A stretch of DNA of 64,000 nt from Stackebrandtia endophytica (lineage in GTDB: Bacteria > Actinomycetota > Actinomycetes > Mycobacteriales > Micromonosporaceae), in assembly GCF_006716355.1 (NCBI RefSeq), contig NZ_VFOW01000001.1:434001-498000 (forward strand). The letters run 5' to 3'. Positions 22,137 to 30,908 of this stretch are shown one piece after another (positions within the stretch are counted from its first letter, which is position 1; each line of letters starts with the position of its first letter). The notes below the pieces were generated by a model. That model made no database searches. It saw only the letters and a program-made list of their open reading frames with translations, and was not told the origin of the DNA. A program made the translations under genes and the position numbers.

Positions 22137-23690
22137 TTACTTGTTGCAGACCGGGTCGCTTCCCGACACCGGTACGCTCACCGCGTCGAAGGACGCCTTG
22201 GCGGCGTCGTACTCGGCACAGGTGGCGAACACCGGGCTGGAGGCGGCGAAGTTGAGTGCCGCCGACCGCACCTGGGTGTAGGTCCAGCCGGAGGTCTTAC
22301 CCATCAACGCGCCCATGTAGACCTTTCCGGCGTTGTCGATGCCGACACCGGTCAGGGTGCTGTTGTTGCAGGTCGGGCTGCCGGGCACCCCGGGACCGCC
22401 GGCGGCGGTGCCTTCGGCGGTGAGGTAAAACCAGTGGTTGATCGGTCCGGCCGCGGCGTGAACCGGGGTCGTCGGAATCGAACTGCTCCAGCAGGACGGG
22501 TGTCCCTTGGCCGCGGGGTTGGCCATGTCGCGGATCAGGAAGTCGGCGCGCTCACCCACGAGGTAGTCGGGGGTATCGTGGTTGCCGTCGTCGGGCTGGC
22601 CGTCGTACCACTCGGTCAGCGCACCGAAGATGTCACCGGTCCCCTCGTTGAGACCGCCGGTCTCGTTTCCACCACCGGAACCGCCCGGAGTGGTCTGGAA
22701 GATTCCGTGACCCAGTTCGTGAGCGACCACGTCCAACGGAACCAACTGGCCACCCGGCGCGTAGCCGAACGTCGCCGAACTGCCGTTCCAGTAGGCGTTC
22801 TGCACATTGAGGCCGACGTACAACGGGTAGGCGCTGCCGTTGCCGTTGATGCCGTCGCGGTCGACCCAGTCGGCCAGCATGTCCCACAGGACACCCGCGG
22901 CGTACATGGCGTCGACGCATGCGGTCACGAGGTCGTCTCCGGTGGCGTTGCCCCAGGTGTCCTGGGTGTTGGTGTAGGGCGAGCCGCCCTGTCGAGCACA
23001 GGACAGGTTGGGGCGGTTCGGGTCACGCATCACGTAGCCACCACTTTGGGCGGTGGTGCCGAACTCGATGGTGCCGCCACGACCGTTGTACCAGGTGTTG
23101 CCGGTTCCGGCACGGGTCTGGTCGTGCGACTGGATGAACTCGCCGGTCGTCGCGTCGGTGTAGGCGTAGGTGAGGGTGGGCATGCCGGTGTCGGTGGCGG
23201 ACAACAGAGTGGTCTGCCAGGCCAGAACGGGTTCGTCCCAGGCCAGGATCACCAGTCGGGGTGCACTGGTGACGTCGCCGTCGACGGTCGTGGCGGCGGT
23301 GTCGATGGCGGCGGCCGCGGTGAAGGTGGGCTCGGTGACGACGTCGATCGGTTCGGACAGTCCCGATTGGGCGTATTGGAACGCGCCGGCCTGGTCGGTG
23401 ACGATCACGACGTCCCCGCCGAGAACCGGTAGGCCGTCATGGCTTCGCTCGTATGACACGAAGTGCAGGCCCATTCCACTGTCGACGTCGAGCCGATGGA
23501 ACCGATCGGCCGGGCCGGCGATCAGTTCGGTGCCGGGGTCGGCGACGAGTCGGTCAGCGGTTTGGATCGCCGACGCGGCACCGGCCGCGTCGGTGTGGGC
23601 GGGGTCGGCACCTGGATCGGCGGCGGCGACACCGGACAGTGTGGCCACCGCGAGCCCGGTTGTCAGACCCACGGCGAGAAGCCGTCTCAT
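22137..23690 (-). CDS. secreted M4-family (thermolysin-like) metalloprotease
   Basis: This is a 517-residue preproprotein from ATG 23690, preceded by AGGAGA. Residues 1-24 are a signal peptide ending GVAAA. An FTP/PepSY-type propeptide follows (LHFVSYERSHDGLPVLGGDV), then the catalytic domain with zinc motif HELGH (His324, Glu325, His328). The third ligand is Glu349 in LNEGTGD. The C-terminal helical domain is present. Cysteines in SCAR, ACVD, SCWS, TCNN, TCAE and PVCN suggest disulfide stabilisation. It is an extracellular peptidase that cleaves before hydrophobic residues in the family generally. Confidence 0.95.
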   Translation of the reverse strand: MRRLLAVGLTTGLAVATLSGVAAADPGADPAHTDAAGAASAIQTADRLVADPGTELIAGPADRFHRLDVDSGMGLHFVSYERSHDGLPVLGGDVVIVTDQAGAFQYAQSGLSEPIDVVTEPTFTAAAAIDTAATTVDGDVTSAPRLVILAWDEPVLAWQTTLLSATDTGMPTLTYAYTDATTGEFIQSHDQTRAGTGNTWYNGRGGTIEFGTTAQSGGYVMRDPNRPNLSCARQGGSPYTNTQDTWGNATGDDLVTACVDAMYAAGVLWDMLADWVDRDGINGNGSAYPLYVGLNVQNAYWNGSSATFGYAPGGQLVPLDVVAHELGHGIFQTTPGGSGGGNETGGLNEGTGDIFGALTEWYDGQPDDGNHDTPDYLVGERADFLIRDMANPAAKGHPSCWSSSIPTTPVHAAAGPINHWFYLTAEGTAAGGPGVPGSPTCNNSTLTGVGIDNAGKVYMGALMGKTSGWTYTQVRSAALNFAASSPVFATCAEYDAAKASFDAVSVPVSGSDPVCNK

Positions 23691-23879
23691 GAGGTGGTTC
23701 TCCTCTCGACTGTGCGGCTTTGGAGGAGTCAAGCCGTCTGCTACGCAGCGTGGCAGAATCGAGCACCACCGTCAATTGATGCTTATCGATGAATAGTCGC
23801 TGGCCCCCTGTTCATCCGCCGAACACCCGATTTCACTGAAATACTCCGACACTCCTTGTGCCGCAAGCGATCTGGCGGA

Positions 23880-24743
23880 TCAAGATTCGACGGAGACCGT
23901 CTGCCGAGCCGAGACGTCGGAGCGGATGTCAGACAACATCGTGTGAGACGCCCGCACCTCGGCGAGCTTCTGCGCCTCCAGATCGGCCACCGCCATGCCG
24001 GTGCCCGACATCGGCGCCTGGTCGACCGAACGCCCCTCCGGGTCGAAGATCGCGCTGCCGCCGGACAACTCCCACGGCGCCGTCCCTCCGGTCGCACCGG
24101 AGAACACCACGTAGAAGGTGTTGTCGAGCGCCCGGGCCCGGTAGTACAGATCCCGACGATGCTCCCCACCGACGTTGTAGGCGCCGCCGCACACGTACGC
24201 GTGACAACCGGTGGTGGCCGCCGCCCGCGCGTGCTCGGGAAACGCCGAGTCGTAACAGATTCCCAGTCCCAGTCGCCAACCGTTGACCACCAGCGTCGTC
24301 CCCGACTCCCCCGGTGTATACAACGGACGTTCCACTTCGACCAGATGCTGTTTGTGGTAGACGTCGCGTGCCTTACCCAGACGGTCGATCAACACGGTGG
24401 CGATGAAACGACGCGGCCCCTGCCGAAGGCTCGCACCGACCAGTACGCAGACACGGTGGCGTTGAGCGATGTCCCGCAACGGATCCAGGCGCCGGTCGGC
24501 GATCTGACCGTAGAAGTCCACCTCCAGATCGCACTGCACCGGCCGGGATTCCAAGGTTGGTGGGTGATAACCCGGCAGATAGAGCTCCGGGAACACCACG
24601 ACGTCGGCGCCGGCGTGGTCGGCGCGATCGACCAGCTTCGCCGCCGCCGTCGCGTTGGCGAGGACGTCACCGGGGGTCGAGGGGGCCGATACCGCGGCCA
24701 CCCGCAGGAACGCGGAGGGGTCATCAGGGTGCATCACGCCCAT
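23880..24743 (-). CDS. nitrilase-superfamily amidohydrolase
   Basis: The 287-residue carbon-nitrogen hydrolase has its catalytic triad in place: Glu53 (FPELYLPGY), Lys131 (VYHKQHLVE) and Cys163 (LGICYDSAFPEH). A second conserved Glu follows in FPEHARAAA. Members hydrolyse amides, carbamoyl groups or nitriles. The closest general class is N-carbamoyl or omega-amidase-like rather than true nitrilase. ATG starts at 24743 and 24734 are both possible. It is divergent from acnR across 327 bases. Confidence 0.88.
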   Translation of the reverse strand: MGVMHPDDPSAFLRVAAVSAPSTPGDVLANATAAAKLVDRADHAGADVVVFPELYLPGYHPPTLESRPVQCDLEVDFYGQIADRRLDPLRDIAQRHRVCVLVGASLRQGPRRFIATVLIDRLGKARDVYHKQHLVEVERPLYTPGESGTTLVVNGWRLGLGICYDSAFPEHARAAATTGCHAYVCGGAYNVGGEHRRDLYYRARALDNTFYVVFSGATGGTAPWELSGGSAIFDPEGRSVDQAPMSGTGMAVADLEAQKLAEVRASHTMLSDIRSDVSARQTVSVES

Positions 24744-25070
24744 AATGGTGCCAGGCTCCGAAGCGAACCGACACCTCGCTCAGAAGCTGTACTGTTCTGT
24801 TGCGCGCTTGCCCTGACGGGCACCTCGCGGCGTTGTCGGTGTCCCCCCATACACAGTGCCTTTCCACAAGCGCCGGTATGCGCCGAATCCCTCCGCCACC
24901 GCGATCCACTCGCCCTGGCGCCGCTCACGACAAACGAGGCCCAAAGACGCCTCGCTCAGCCCGACACCACAGCGGGCTCAGGCTCGGACCGAGCCATATC
25001 ATGCCCTCGAAGCCGAGCAATCCGTACGTCCTTCTTGCATGGGCGTCGAGGGCCTGTCAGGATCGAAGGC
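24744..25070. other. 327-base divergent intergenic region between the amidohydrolase gene and acnR
   Basis: No convincing coding sequence was seen. The right end holds the acnR promoter. The left part contains GCTGTACTGTTCTG near 24786, which has a partial GTACTG half-site of the kind bound by AcnR in corynebacteria. No complete inverted pair is present. Confidence 0.4.
25035..25063 (+). promoter_or_regulatory. promoter of acnR, probably leaderless
   Basis: A TTGCAT -35 box (25035-25040), a 17-base spacer and a CAGGAT -10 box (25058-25063) end 7 bases before the GTG start at 25071. The mRNA would begin at or next to the start codon. Confidence 0.6.
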
Positions 25071-25646
25071 GTGCCTAGGGTCAGTCCAGAACGCCTTAAC
25101 TCACGCCGCCGTGAAATCCTCGCCGGTGCGCGTGCCTGTTTCGCACGCCACGGCTACGAAGGCGCGACCGTCCGACGCCTGGAAGAACAGATCGGCCTGT
25201 CTCGCGGCGCGATCTTCCACCATTTCCGTGACAAGGACTCGCTGTTTCTGGCTGTCGCCGAGGACGACGCCGTACAGATGGCCGACACCGTCGCCACCCA
25301 CGGTCTGGTCCAGGTGATGCGGGACCTCGCCGACGAATCCAACAGCCCCGAGATCACCGGCTGGCTGGGCAGCCAGTTGGAGGTCAGTCGGCGACTGCGC
25401 ACCGACGAGGAATTCGCCAGGGCCTGGGAAGACCGCAAGCACGCCATCGCCCAGGCTACCCGCGACCGATTGACCCGACAGCGCGAGGCCGGGGCCCTGC
25501 GCACCGATCTGCCGATCGAGGTACTCGCCCAGTTCCTCGAACTCGCCTACGAAGGCTTGATCACCCGACTGGCCATGGGCGCCGACACCGCCGATCTCAC
25601 CCCCGTGCTGGACATGGTCGAAAGCGCGGTACGCCGCACCGGGTGA
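25071..25646 (+). CDS. acnR: TetR-family repressor of aconitase (AcnR homologue)
   Basis: This 191-residue TetR/AcrR regulator opens VPRVSPERLNSRRREILAGA. Its HTH (ATVRRLEEQIGLSRGAIFHH, residues ~29-48) closely resembles actinobacterial AcnR, including the FRDKDSLFLAVAEDDAVQMA and GLVQVMRDL segments that follow. In Corynebacterium AcnR represses acn and senses citrate with magnesium. The usual genome position is right beside acnA. Here it is about 9 kb away. The GTG at 25071 is chosen because family similarity begins there and a promoter abuts it. Confidence 0.88.
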   Translation: MPRVSPERLNSRRREILAGARACFARHGYEGATVRRLEEQIGLSRGAIFHHFRDKDSLFLAVAEDDAVQMADTVATHGLVQVMRDLADESNSPEITGWLGSQLEVSRRLRTDEEFARAWEDRKHAIAQATRDRLTRQREAGALRTDLPIEVLAQFLELAYEGLITRLAMGADTADLTPVLDMVESAVRRTG

Positions 25647-25839
25647 ACGAGAAGAATCCGTGGGACACCGTGCTTCTGCGGCGTGACTGAATACTGTGGA
25701 GCAAGTGCCGACGTGGGCGCCGGCAAACCAACGGAGCACCGCACCCGGTACGGCTCCATCGTCTTCGACGGGGCACGCCGACAACTCGTCGTCAAAAGAC
25801 CACCCCGGCACCGGCGGCCTTGAGAAAACGCGCGCATCG

Positions 25840-26751
25840 TTACCGGCTCGGTACGCCAGCCCGCTGCCAGGTGTCGTTTCGGCCGATCACGGTGAAACCC
25901 ACGGATTGATACAGCGCCCGCGCCGACGGATAGTCCGCATCACCGCGGGCACACACTCGCGCCACCTCGGCTCCCCACCCGGCGGCCTGGCGCAACGCCG
26001 CGTAGATCACCGCCGAGGCCAACCCCGATCGACGGTGCCCGGGGTGACAGCCCACCGGCTCCAGGCAGGCGGAGTCGTTCGACGGATCCCACCACACCAG
26101 ACAGAACGCGGCGGCCCCGTCGGCGTGCTCGACGATCCAGTCCAACCCCGGTCGGTAGTTCGGAGCCGACATCACCCGCCGATACGTCTCACCCGTCATT
26201 CGGGACGGCCGGTCCGGACGGGAGAACGCCGCAGCGTGAACGGCGGCACGCATCCCGGACTCCTCGACCCCGGTCACCGGGCGCAGCCGGTAGCCGTCGG
26301 GGACCGACGGCTCCGGAACATCGGTCAGGTCACGAGTCAGATGGACGAAGAACGGGCCCGAATCCTCGGACGTGTACCCACGCCGCGCCAGCTCCTCGCT
26401 GATGTGCGTTTCATCACGCAGAACGGTGACCCGCAACGGATCGTCCACCGAATGAGCACTGTGGCCGGGCAGCGCCTCGAACCAGTCCAGAACCGACGAG
26501 ACCGCATCGGGTCGAGCGGGATCGACTTGAAGATCCAGCCGACCCGGTACCGGCACCCGCGCCCAGGCCACCACAGTGTCACCGTGGCACCACGCTGCGG
26601 CCGGGCACCGGGCGGAAAGGTCCCGCTCGCACACACTCCAACTGATGTCCCCACTGTGCCAACGGGTCCGGGGAGTCCATATGCGAGAAGCCAACGTGGT
26701 CGCGGCCGTCAGTTCGTCGGCTGGGTCACTGAGGTGTCGGTGGGAGAGCAT
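25840..26751 (-). CDS. GNAT-family acetyltransferase (double domain)
   Basis: The protein has 303 residues. The C-terminal GNAT domain has the acetyl-CoA loop VGCHPGHRRSGLASAVIYAA (residues ~233-252) and ARALYQSVGFTVIGRND. The N-terminal ~150 residues look like a second, degenerate GNAT fold (CHGDTVVAWARVPVPGRLDL). The substrate is not predictable. It is convergent with acnR, with a 193-base gap that holds no gene. Confidence 0.87.
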   Translation of the reverse strand: MLSHRHLSDPADELTAATTLASRIWTPRTRWHSGDISWSVCERDLSARCPAAAWCHGDTVVAWARVPVPGRLDLQVDPARPDAVSSVLDWFEALPGHSAHSVDDPLRVTVLRDETHISEELARRGYTSEDSGPFFVHLTRDLTDVPEPSVPDGYRLRPVTGVEESGMRAAVHAAAFSRPDRPSRMTGETYRRVMSAPNYRPGLDWIVEHADGAAAFCLVWWDPSNDSACLEPVGCHPGHRRSGLASAVIYAALRQAAGWGAEVARVCARGDADYPSARALYQSVGFTVIGRNDTWQRAGVPSR

Positions 26752-26963
26752 CGGGCAATGCTAGGTGTTCGGTCCGAAGAAGTCGTGTGTGAATGCTGGG
26801 GAGCAATGGTCGCCGGCCCGGTTGGACGGTCGGCGGCGGAGGCCCTCCCACTCAAACCACGGCCAAAGAGCCTGGCCCACATCGATCACCAGCCATCCAC
26901 CAGCAGAGTGCAACCACGACGACAGAACCCGTGCGGAGCCGCAAGATCCCAGGCCCCACATAT

Positions 26964-27004
26964 GAAACAGGCCGATCCACCCGGTCGGTGGATCGGCCTG
27001 TTTC
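26964..27004 (-). terminator. terminator downstream of DEAD-box helicase gene
   Basis: This is a perfect 18-bp inverted repeat, GAAACAGGCCGATCCACC (26964-26981) and its complement (26987-27004), with a 5-base loop. On the minus strand it lies 15 bases after the helicase stop and ends in a short T-run. The 26752-26963 stretch beside it shows no gene. Confidence 0.8.
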
Positions 27005-27018
27005 GCCACGTTTAGTGG

Positions 27019-28764
27019 TCAGTCCTCGTTGCGGCGGTCGCGCCAGCGGTCGCCACGGTCGAAGGAACGGTCACCACGGTCGAACGACCGGGGCGCGCTG
27101 CGATCGAAGTGTCGGCCACCGCGGTCGTGACCACGACGGTCGCCACCGCCGCCACGGTTCTCGCGCCAGCCGGCGCGGTCACCTCGGGTGTCACCGCCAC
27201 GGCGGGGACGGTCGTCGAAGCGGCCGTGTCCCCGGAACTCCCGGCGTCCGCCACCACGGTCGTCACGACGCGGACGATCGCGATCGCGCTCCTCGCGGCG
27301 GCCGGTTCCCTGGCCCCGGTACGGTTTGCGTTCGCGGTCGCCACGCGGCGGCCGGTCCCGGTACTGGCGACGCGGTGCCTCCACGGCGATCTCTCCGGAC
27401 CGCTCCTTCTCGGCACGGTCACGCAGTCGAGCGGCCTCACCGCTCAACCGTGCGGCCTTGGCCGCCAACGATTCGGCGCGCGCCGACAGTTCCTCGGCTT
27501 CACGCTGGGTCGCCTCAGCCTCGCGGGCGACGGTGTCGGCTTCCATGTCGGTGAGCGACCGGGCGCCGGTGATGCGCACCAGTTCCTCGTCGAAGGTGCC
27601 GTTGACTAGGTGCCGCGAGACGTCGACGTCGACGCGCTCCAGCATCCCGAACACGGTCTTGCGCTGGTGGGGCAGCGCCAGCGTGACAACGGTTCCGCTG
27701 CGGCCGGCGCGCGCGGTACGGCCGGCGCGGTGCAGGTAGTCCTTGCCGTCACGGGCCGGGTCGACGTTCATGACCAGGTCGATGCCGTCGACGTGGATGC
27801 CGCGAGCGGCGACGTCGGTGGCGACGAGGGCGTCGACCTTGCCCTCCTTGAAGTCCTCCAACACACCGGTGCGTGCCTGCTGAGTCATGCCGCCGTGCAA
27901 CGCGTCGGCGCGGACGCCGGCCTGTCGCAGCTGGTCGGCGACCCGGTCGGCGCCCATCTGGGTACGCACGAACACGATGGTCCGGCCCTTACGACCGGCG
28001 ATCGCGGCGGTGACCGGAGCCTTGGTGTTGGGTTTGACGACCAGCACGTGGTGGCTCATCGTGGTCACCGCGCCCGCCGACGGGTCGACCTCGTGGGTGA
28101 CCGGCTTGTCGAGGTAACGCTTGACGAGGGTGTCGATCTCGCGTTCCAGGGTCGCCGAGAACAGCATCCGCTGGCCACCGGCCGGAACCAGGTCCAGGAT
28201 CGCGGTGACCTCGGGCAGGAAGCCCATGTCGGCCATCTGGTCGGCCTCGTCGAGCACCGCGATGGAGACCTCGTCCAGACCACACAGGTTGCGGTCGATG
28301 AGGTCGCGCAGCCGTCCCGGAGTGGCGACGAGAACGTCGACGCCCTGCTTGAGGGCTTCGATCTGGCGCTGCATCGAGGTTCCGCCGCAGACGACCTTCA
28401 TCTCCAGGCCCAGGATGCGGGCGTAGGGGTCGAGTGCATCGGCCACCTGCATGGCCAGTTCCCGGGTCGGGGTGAGGATGAGGCCGCGGGGACGCTTCGC
28501 GGTGGTGGTGCGGCCATCGGCGGACAGGCCGACCAACAACGGCAGTCCGAAGCTCAGGGTCTTACCGGAACCGGTCCGGCCACGACCGAGAACGTCCTTT
28601 CCCGACAGTGCATCGGGGATGGTGGCGGCCTGGATCGGGAACGGTGTGGTGACACCGCGTCGGCCCAGTTCGGCCACGATGGCCTCCGGCAGACCGAGGG
28701 CGCCAAAGCCCGGTTCGTCGCCGGATTCGGGCATGAGAGGTTGCTCCAATTGAGCAAGGGTCAT
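27019..28764 (-). CDS. DEAD-box ATP-dependent RNA helicase with RGG/RD-rich tail
   Basis: This 581-residue protein starts at ATG 28764, with GGAAGG upstream. It has the Q motif (FPIQAATIP), Walker A GRGRTGSGKT, DEAD in VLDEADQM, FSATL, and HRAGRTARAGR. The alanine usual at the start of Walker A (AxTGSGKT) is Gly-Arg here. Residues ~440-490 form an Ala/Glu coiled coil. The last ~90 residues are Arg/Gly/Asp-rich with RGGG and FDRGD repeats, an RNA-binding tail as in RhlE/CsdA-type helicases. The likely role is RNA remodelling in ribosome assembly or cold adaptation. Confidence 0.95.
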   Translation of the reverse strand: MTLAQLEQPLMPESGDEPGFGALGLPEAIVAELGRRGVTTPFPIQAATIPDALSGKDVLGRGRTGSGKTLSFGLPLLVGLSADGRTTTAKRPRGLILTPTRELAMQVADALDPYARILGLEMKVVCGGTSMQRQIEALKQGVDVLVATPGRLRDLIDRNLCGLDEVSIAVLDEADQMADMGFLPEVTAILDLVPAGGQRMLFSATLEREIDTLVKRYLDKPVTHEVDPSAGAVTTMSHHVLVVKPNTKAPVTAAIAGRKGRTIVFVRTQMGADRVADQLRQAGVRADALHGGMTQQARTGVLEDFKEGKVDALVATDVAARGIHVDGIDLVMNVDPARDGKDYLHRAGRTARAGRSGTVVTLALPHQRKTVFGMLERVDVDVSRHLVNGTFDEELVRITGARSLTDMEADTVAREAEATQREAEELSARAESLAAKAARLSGEAARLRDRAEKERSGEIAVEAPRRQYRDRPPRGDRERKPYRGQGTGRREERDRDRPRRDDRGGGRREFRGHGRFDDRPRRGGDTRGDRAGWRENRGGGGDRRGHDRGGRHFDRSAPRSFDRGDRSFDRGDRWRDRRNED

Positions 28765-29102
28765 TAAAGAACCTTCCACAGTAGTTAAAGCACGCACCGC
28801 GGAAAGACTCTCGGGATATCGCCTACTGCGATTCAAGTGAGAAGTTTCGTCGGGACGCGCCCGTAGGTGCCCGTCATCGGCACCGGGAAATGGGTCAAAC
28901 AGTGGTCAACACTAGACCAGGCCTCCCGGTTGATCCAAGGCGGGGGCCAGCGCCGTTGATCACACCGGACTTCCCATTGCTCTCAGGAGGGGACAAAGCG
29001 CCGGTCCACCGGCGTTTCTCCCGCTCTCCGGCACGATCGGCGTCGCCCGCCCGGTCCCGGTCGGAACCCGTCGCGGATCGGCCGGAACCCGACCGGTGGT
29101 GA
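28765..29102. other. 338-base divergent intergenic region, helicase / lipoprotein
   Basis: No protein-like reading frame is convincing. The helicase side (28765-28880) is relatively AT-rich and could be a regulated 5' leader, as is common for cold-induced helicases. A small hairpin (CGCCGGT/ACCGGCG with a 2-base loop, 28999-29014) followed by TTT lies on the lipoprotein side. Confidence 0.4.
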
Positions 29103-30065
29103 ATGCGTCACAGCCATATGAAACGACTGCTGATTCCCGTGGCACTGGCGAGCATGGCTTTGACGGCGTGCGGCCAGGGCGGCGGTGGGGAACAACAACA
29201 ACCGGCCGACCCCGGACCGGCACGACAGGCCTTCGACGAACAGGCGCAACGCATCGCACAGGCGTGGGAGGGCCAGGAACAGCCCTGGACCGGCGACCTG
29301 GTGGTACTGGACCGCCCGGTATCCGTACCGACTCAGGACCTGACCGAGGCGCAATCGGCGGCGTTGAACGCCGGCTGGTATGAGCTGGCGACCTCGCTGC
29401 CGTCGCAGGAGCCCTCGGGGACCGTCGACCTCGGCGACTCCGAGATCGCGGTGTCGGTGTGGGACGCGGCCACCGCCTACGAGAATCTCGCCGTGGGTGG
29501 TGAGCCGCCGGCCGACTGCCCCACCGAACCGGTACCGGATGAAACCAGTGGTACCGATGATGACGGGACGACCTCACATACCGCGGTGTGCGGGGTCTTG
29601 ACGATCACCGACATGACCGCCACGTCCACCACGGTGTGGAGCAACCGCGGAGCGGTGAAAGTTCCGGCGTGGGAGTACACGGCGGAGGGACTGTCGGAGT
29701 CGATCGTTCAGGTCGCGTTCGACATCGCAGCCCCGTCGACGCCCACGGTGGACGCCGGTGACGCGGAGCGGCCCGACGGGGTTGTCGGCGCGATCGGCTT
29801 GGACACGCTGCCCACCGACGAGCTGACGGTCCTGTTGGGCGTCGGAGCGTGCGATGAGGACATTCAGGTACTCGTCTACGAGGCACCATCGGCGATCGTG
29901 GTGGCCGGCACCGTCACGAGGGACGAATCCCAGATGTGCACCGAGCAGTTGCTGCTCCGCCCGGCGTCGGCGCCGTTGAGCGCGCCCATCGGGGACCGCA
30001 TGGTGATCGACGCGTACTCCGGTTCGGTGTTGAGTGTTGGAACCGGCGGTCCGATCCCGGCCTGA
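29103..30065 (+). CDS. lipoprotein of unknown function
   Basis: The 320-residue protein has a lipoprotein signal. The positively charged start and hydrophobic core end in the lipobox LTAC with Cys at about residue 24, followed by a Gly/Gln/Pro-rich linker (GQGGGGEQQQPADPGPA). The rest looks like an extracytoplasmic alpha/beta domain with two further Cys pairs (DCPTEPV...VCGVL and ACDED...MCTEQ). No family is recognised. ATG 29118 is an alternative start. A hairpin terminator follows. Confidence 0.75.
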   Translation: MRHSHMKRLLIPVALASMALTACGQGGGGEQQQPADPGPARQAFDEQAQRIAQAWEGQEQPWTGDLVVLDRPVSVPTQDLTEAQSAALNAGWYELATSLPSQEPSGTVDLGDSEIAVSVWDAATAYENLAVGGEPPADCPTEPVPDETSGTDDDGTTSHTAVCGVLTITDMTATSTTVWSNRGAVKVPAWEYTAEGLSESIVQVAFDIAAPSTPTVDAGDAERPDGVVGAIGLDTLPTDELTVLLGVGACDEDIQVLVYEAPSAIVVAGTVTRDESQMCTEQLLLRPASAPLSAPIGDRMVIDAYSGSVLSVGTGGPIPA

Positions 30066-30084
30066 TCCCCGACCGACAACGACC

Positions 30085-30113
30085 GAGCGGTCCAGCCGTC
30101 GGCTGGACCGCTC
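30085..30113. terminator. bidirectional hairpin between convergent genes
   Basis: GAGCGGTCCAGCC (30085-30097) pairs exactly with 30101-30113 across a 3-base loop, between the lipoprotein stop and the convergent membrane-protein stop. A CCCCCTCTT tail follows. Confidence 0.75.
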
Positions 30114-30131
30114 CCCCTCTTGGTCGAACAA

Positions 30132-30725
30132 TCAGTTGTGGTCGCCGGGCAGGATGATCTGTTGCGGCGCGCGGTCCTTGCGGAAGTAGTCGTTGGAGGC
30201 CGGCAGCGCCAGCAGGATGATGACCAGCAGGTAGGCCAGCACCGATATGACCAGACTGACGGTGCTGAAGGCGTTGTACCAGGACGGGACCGCTGCCAGT
30301 CCGGCTTCGGTGGCCTCGGCGAAGTCGACGCCGTCGACGCTGCTGGCGCCGATCAAGGCCATGATGCCGACGCCGCCGATGCTGCACAGCAGCATCAGGC
30401 CGCTGACGACCCAGGTGGTGATGCGGGCGCCGTTGGATCCACGCAGCACGAAGAACGCCAGTATGAGGGTGGCCAACCCGGGCGCCATGTTGAAGACCAA
30501 CGACAGGGCGTCGTCGCCGGCGCTCATCGAGTTGATGATGTCGGGGGCGGCCCCCTGCGCTTCGAGGTTGGCGCGCATCGCCTCGGTGACGTCCGCCCCG
30601 TAGGTCAGGGTCAAGGTCACCCCCACCACCGACAGCACGAACAACAGAATCTGAAGAGCCGCCGCCGTGGTGACCGTGGCGGGACGTGACTTGGCAACTG
30701 GGGCTTCAAACTGTGGTACGGCCAT
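30132..30725 (-). CDS. four-helix integral membrane protein
   Basis: This 197-residue protein has about four hydrophobic helices (residues ~20-42, ~78-95, ~102-125, ~150-175) and short polar termini. The N-terminus is cytosolic-looking (APVAKSRPATV) and the tail is basic (DYFRKDRAPQQ). No catalytic or transport motif is visible. It is a single-gene unit between hairpins and the two-component operon. The 183 bases upstream of it contain a weak AAGGAG/CTCCTT hairpin near 30870-30890 that may end the operon. Confidence 0.65.
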   Translation of the reverse strand: MAVPQFEAPVAKSRPATVTTAAALQILLFVLSVVGVTLTLTYGADVTEAMRANLEAQGAAPDIINSMSAGDDALSLVFNMAPGLATLILAFFVLRGSNGARITTWVVSGLMLLCSIGGVGIMALIGASSVDGVDFAEATEAGLAAVPSWYNAFSTVSLVISVLAYLLVIILLALPASNDYFRKDRAPQQIILPGDHN

Positions 30726-30908
30726 CGTTCACTCCGTCGTCTATGTGACTGTGTCACCAATGACGTTACGGCCCGTCCACCATCGATCAGTCCGGCTTCG
30801 GTAGGAAGTTCACCCTCCGACGAGAGGCGGGCACCGTCTACTCCGACAGGTGGTGGCTCTCCGACTCAAGGAGGATCACGATCTCCTTCTTCTCACCGGA
30901 ACCCCTGG

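Noticed and set aside
23856-25070. An N-terminal extension of the AcnR frame to 596 residues
   Set aside because: The upstream part overlaps the nitrilase gene on the other strand. AcnR similarity and a promoter both begin at the GTG at 25071.
30838-30908. A short peptide-like frame (GEKKEIVILLESESHHLSE) after the response regulator
   Set aside because: It has no start codon in frame except an internal GTG giving 13 residues. The AAGGAG/CTCCTT pairing is better read as a weak terminator.
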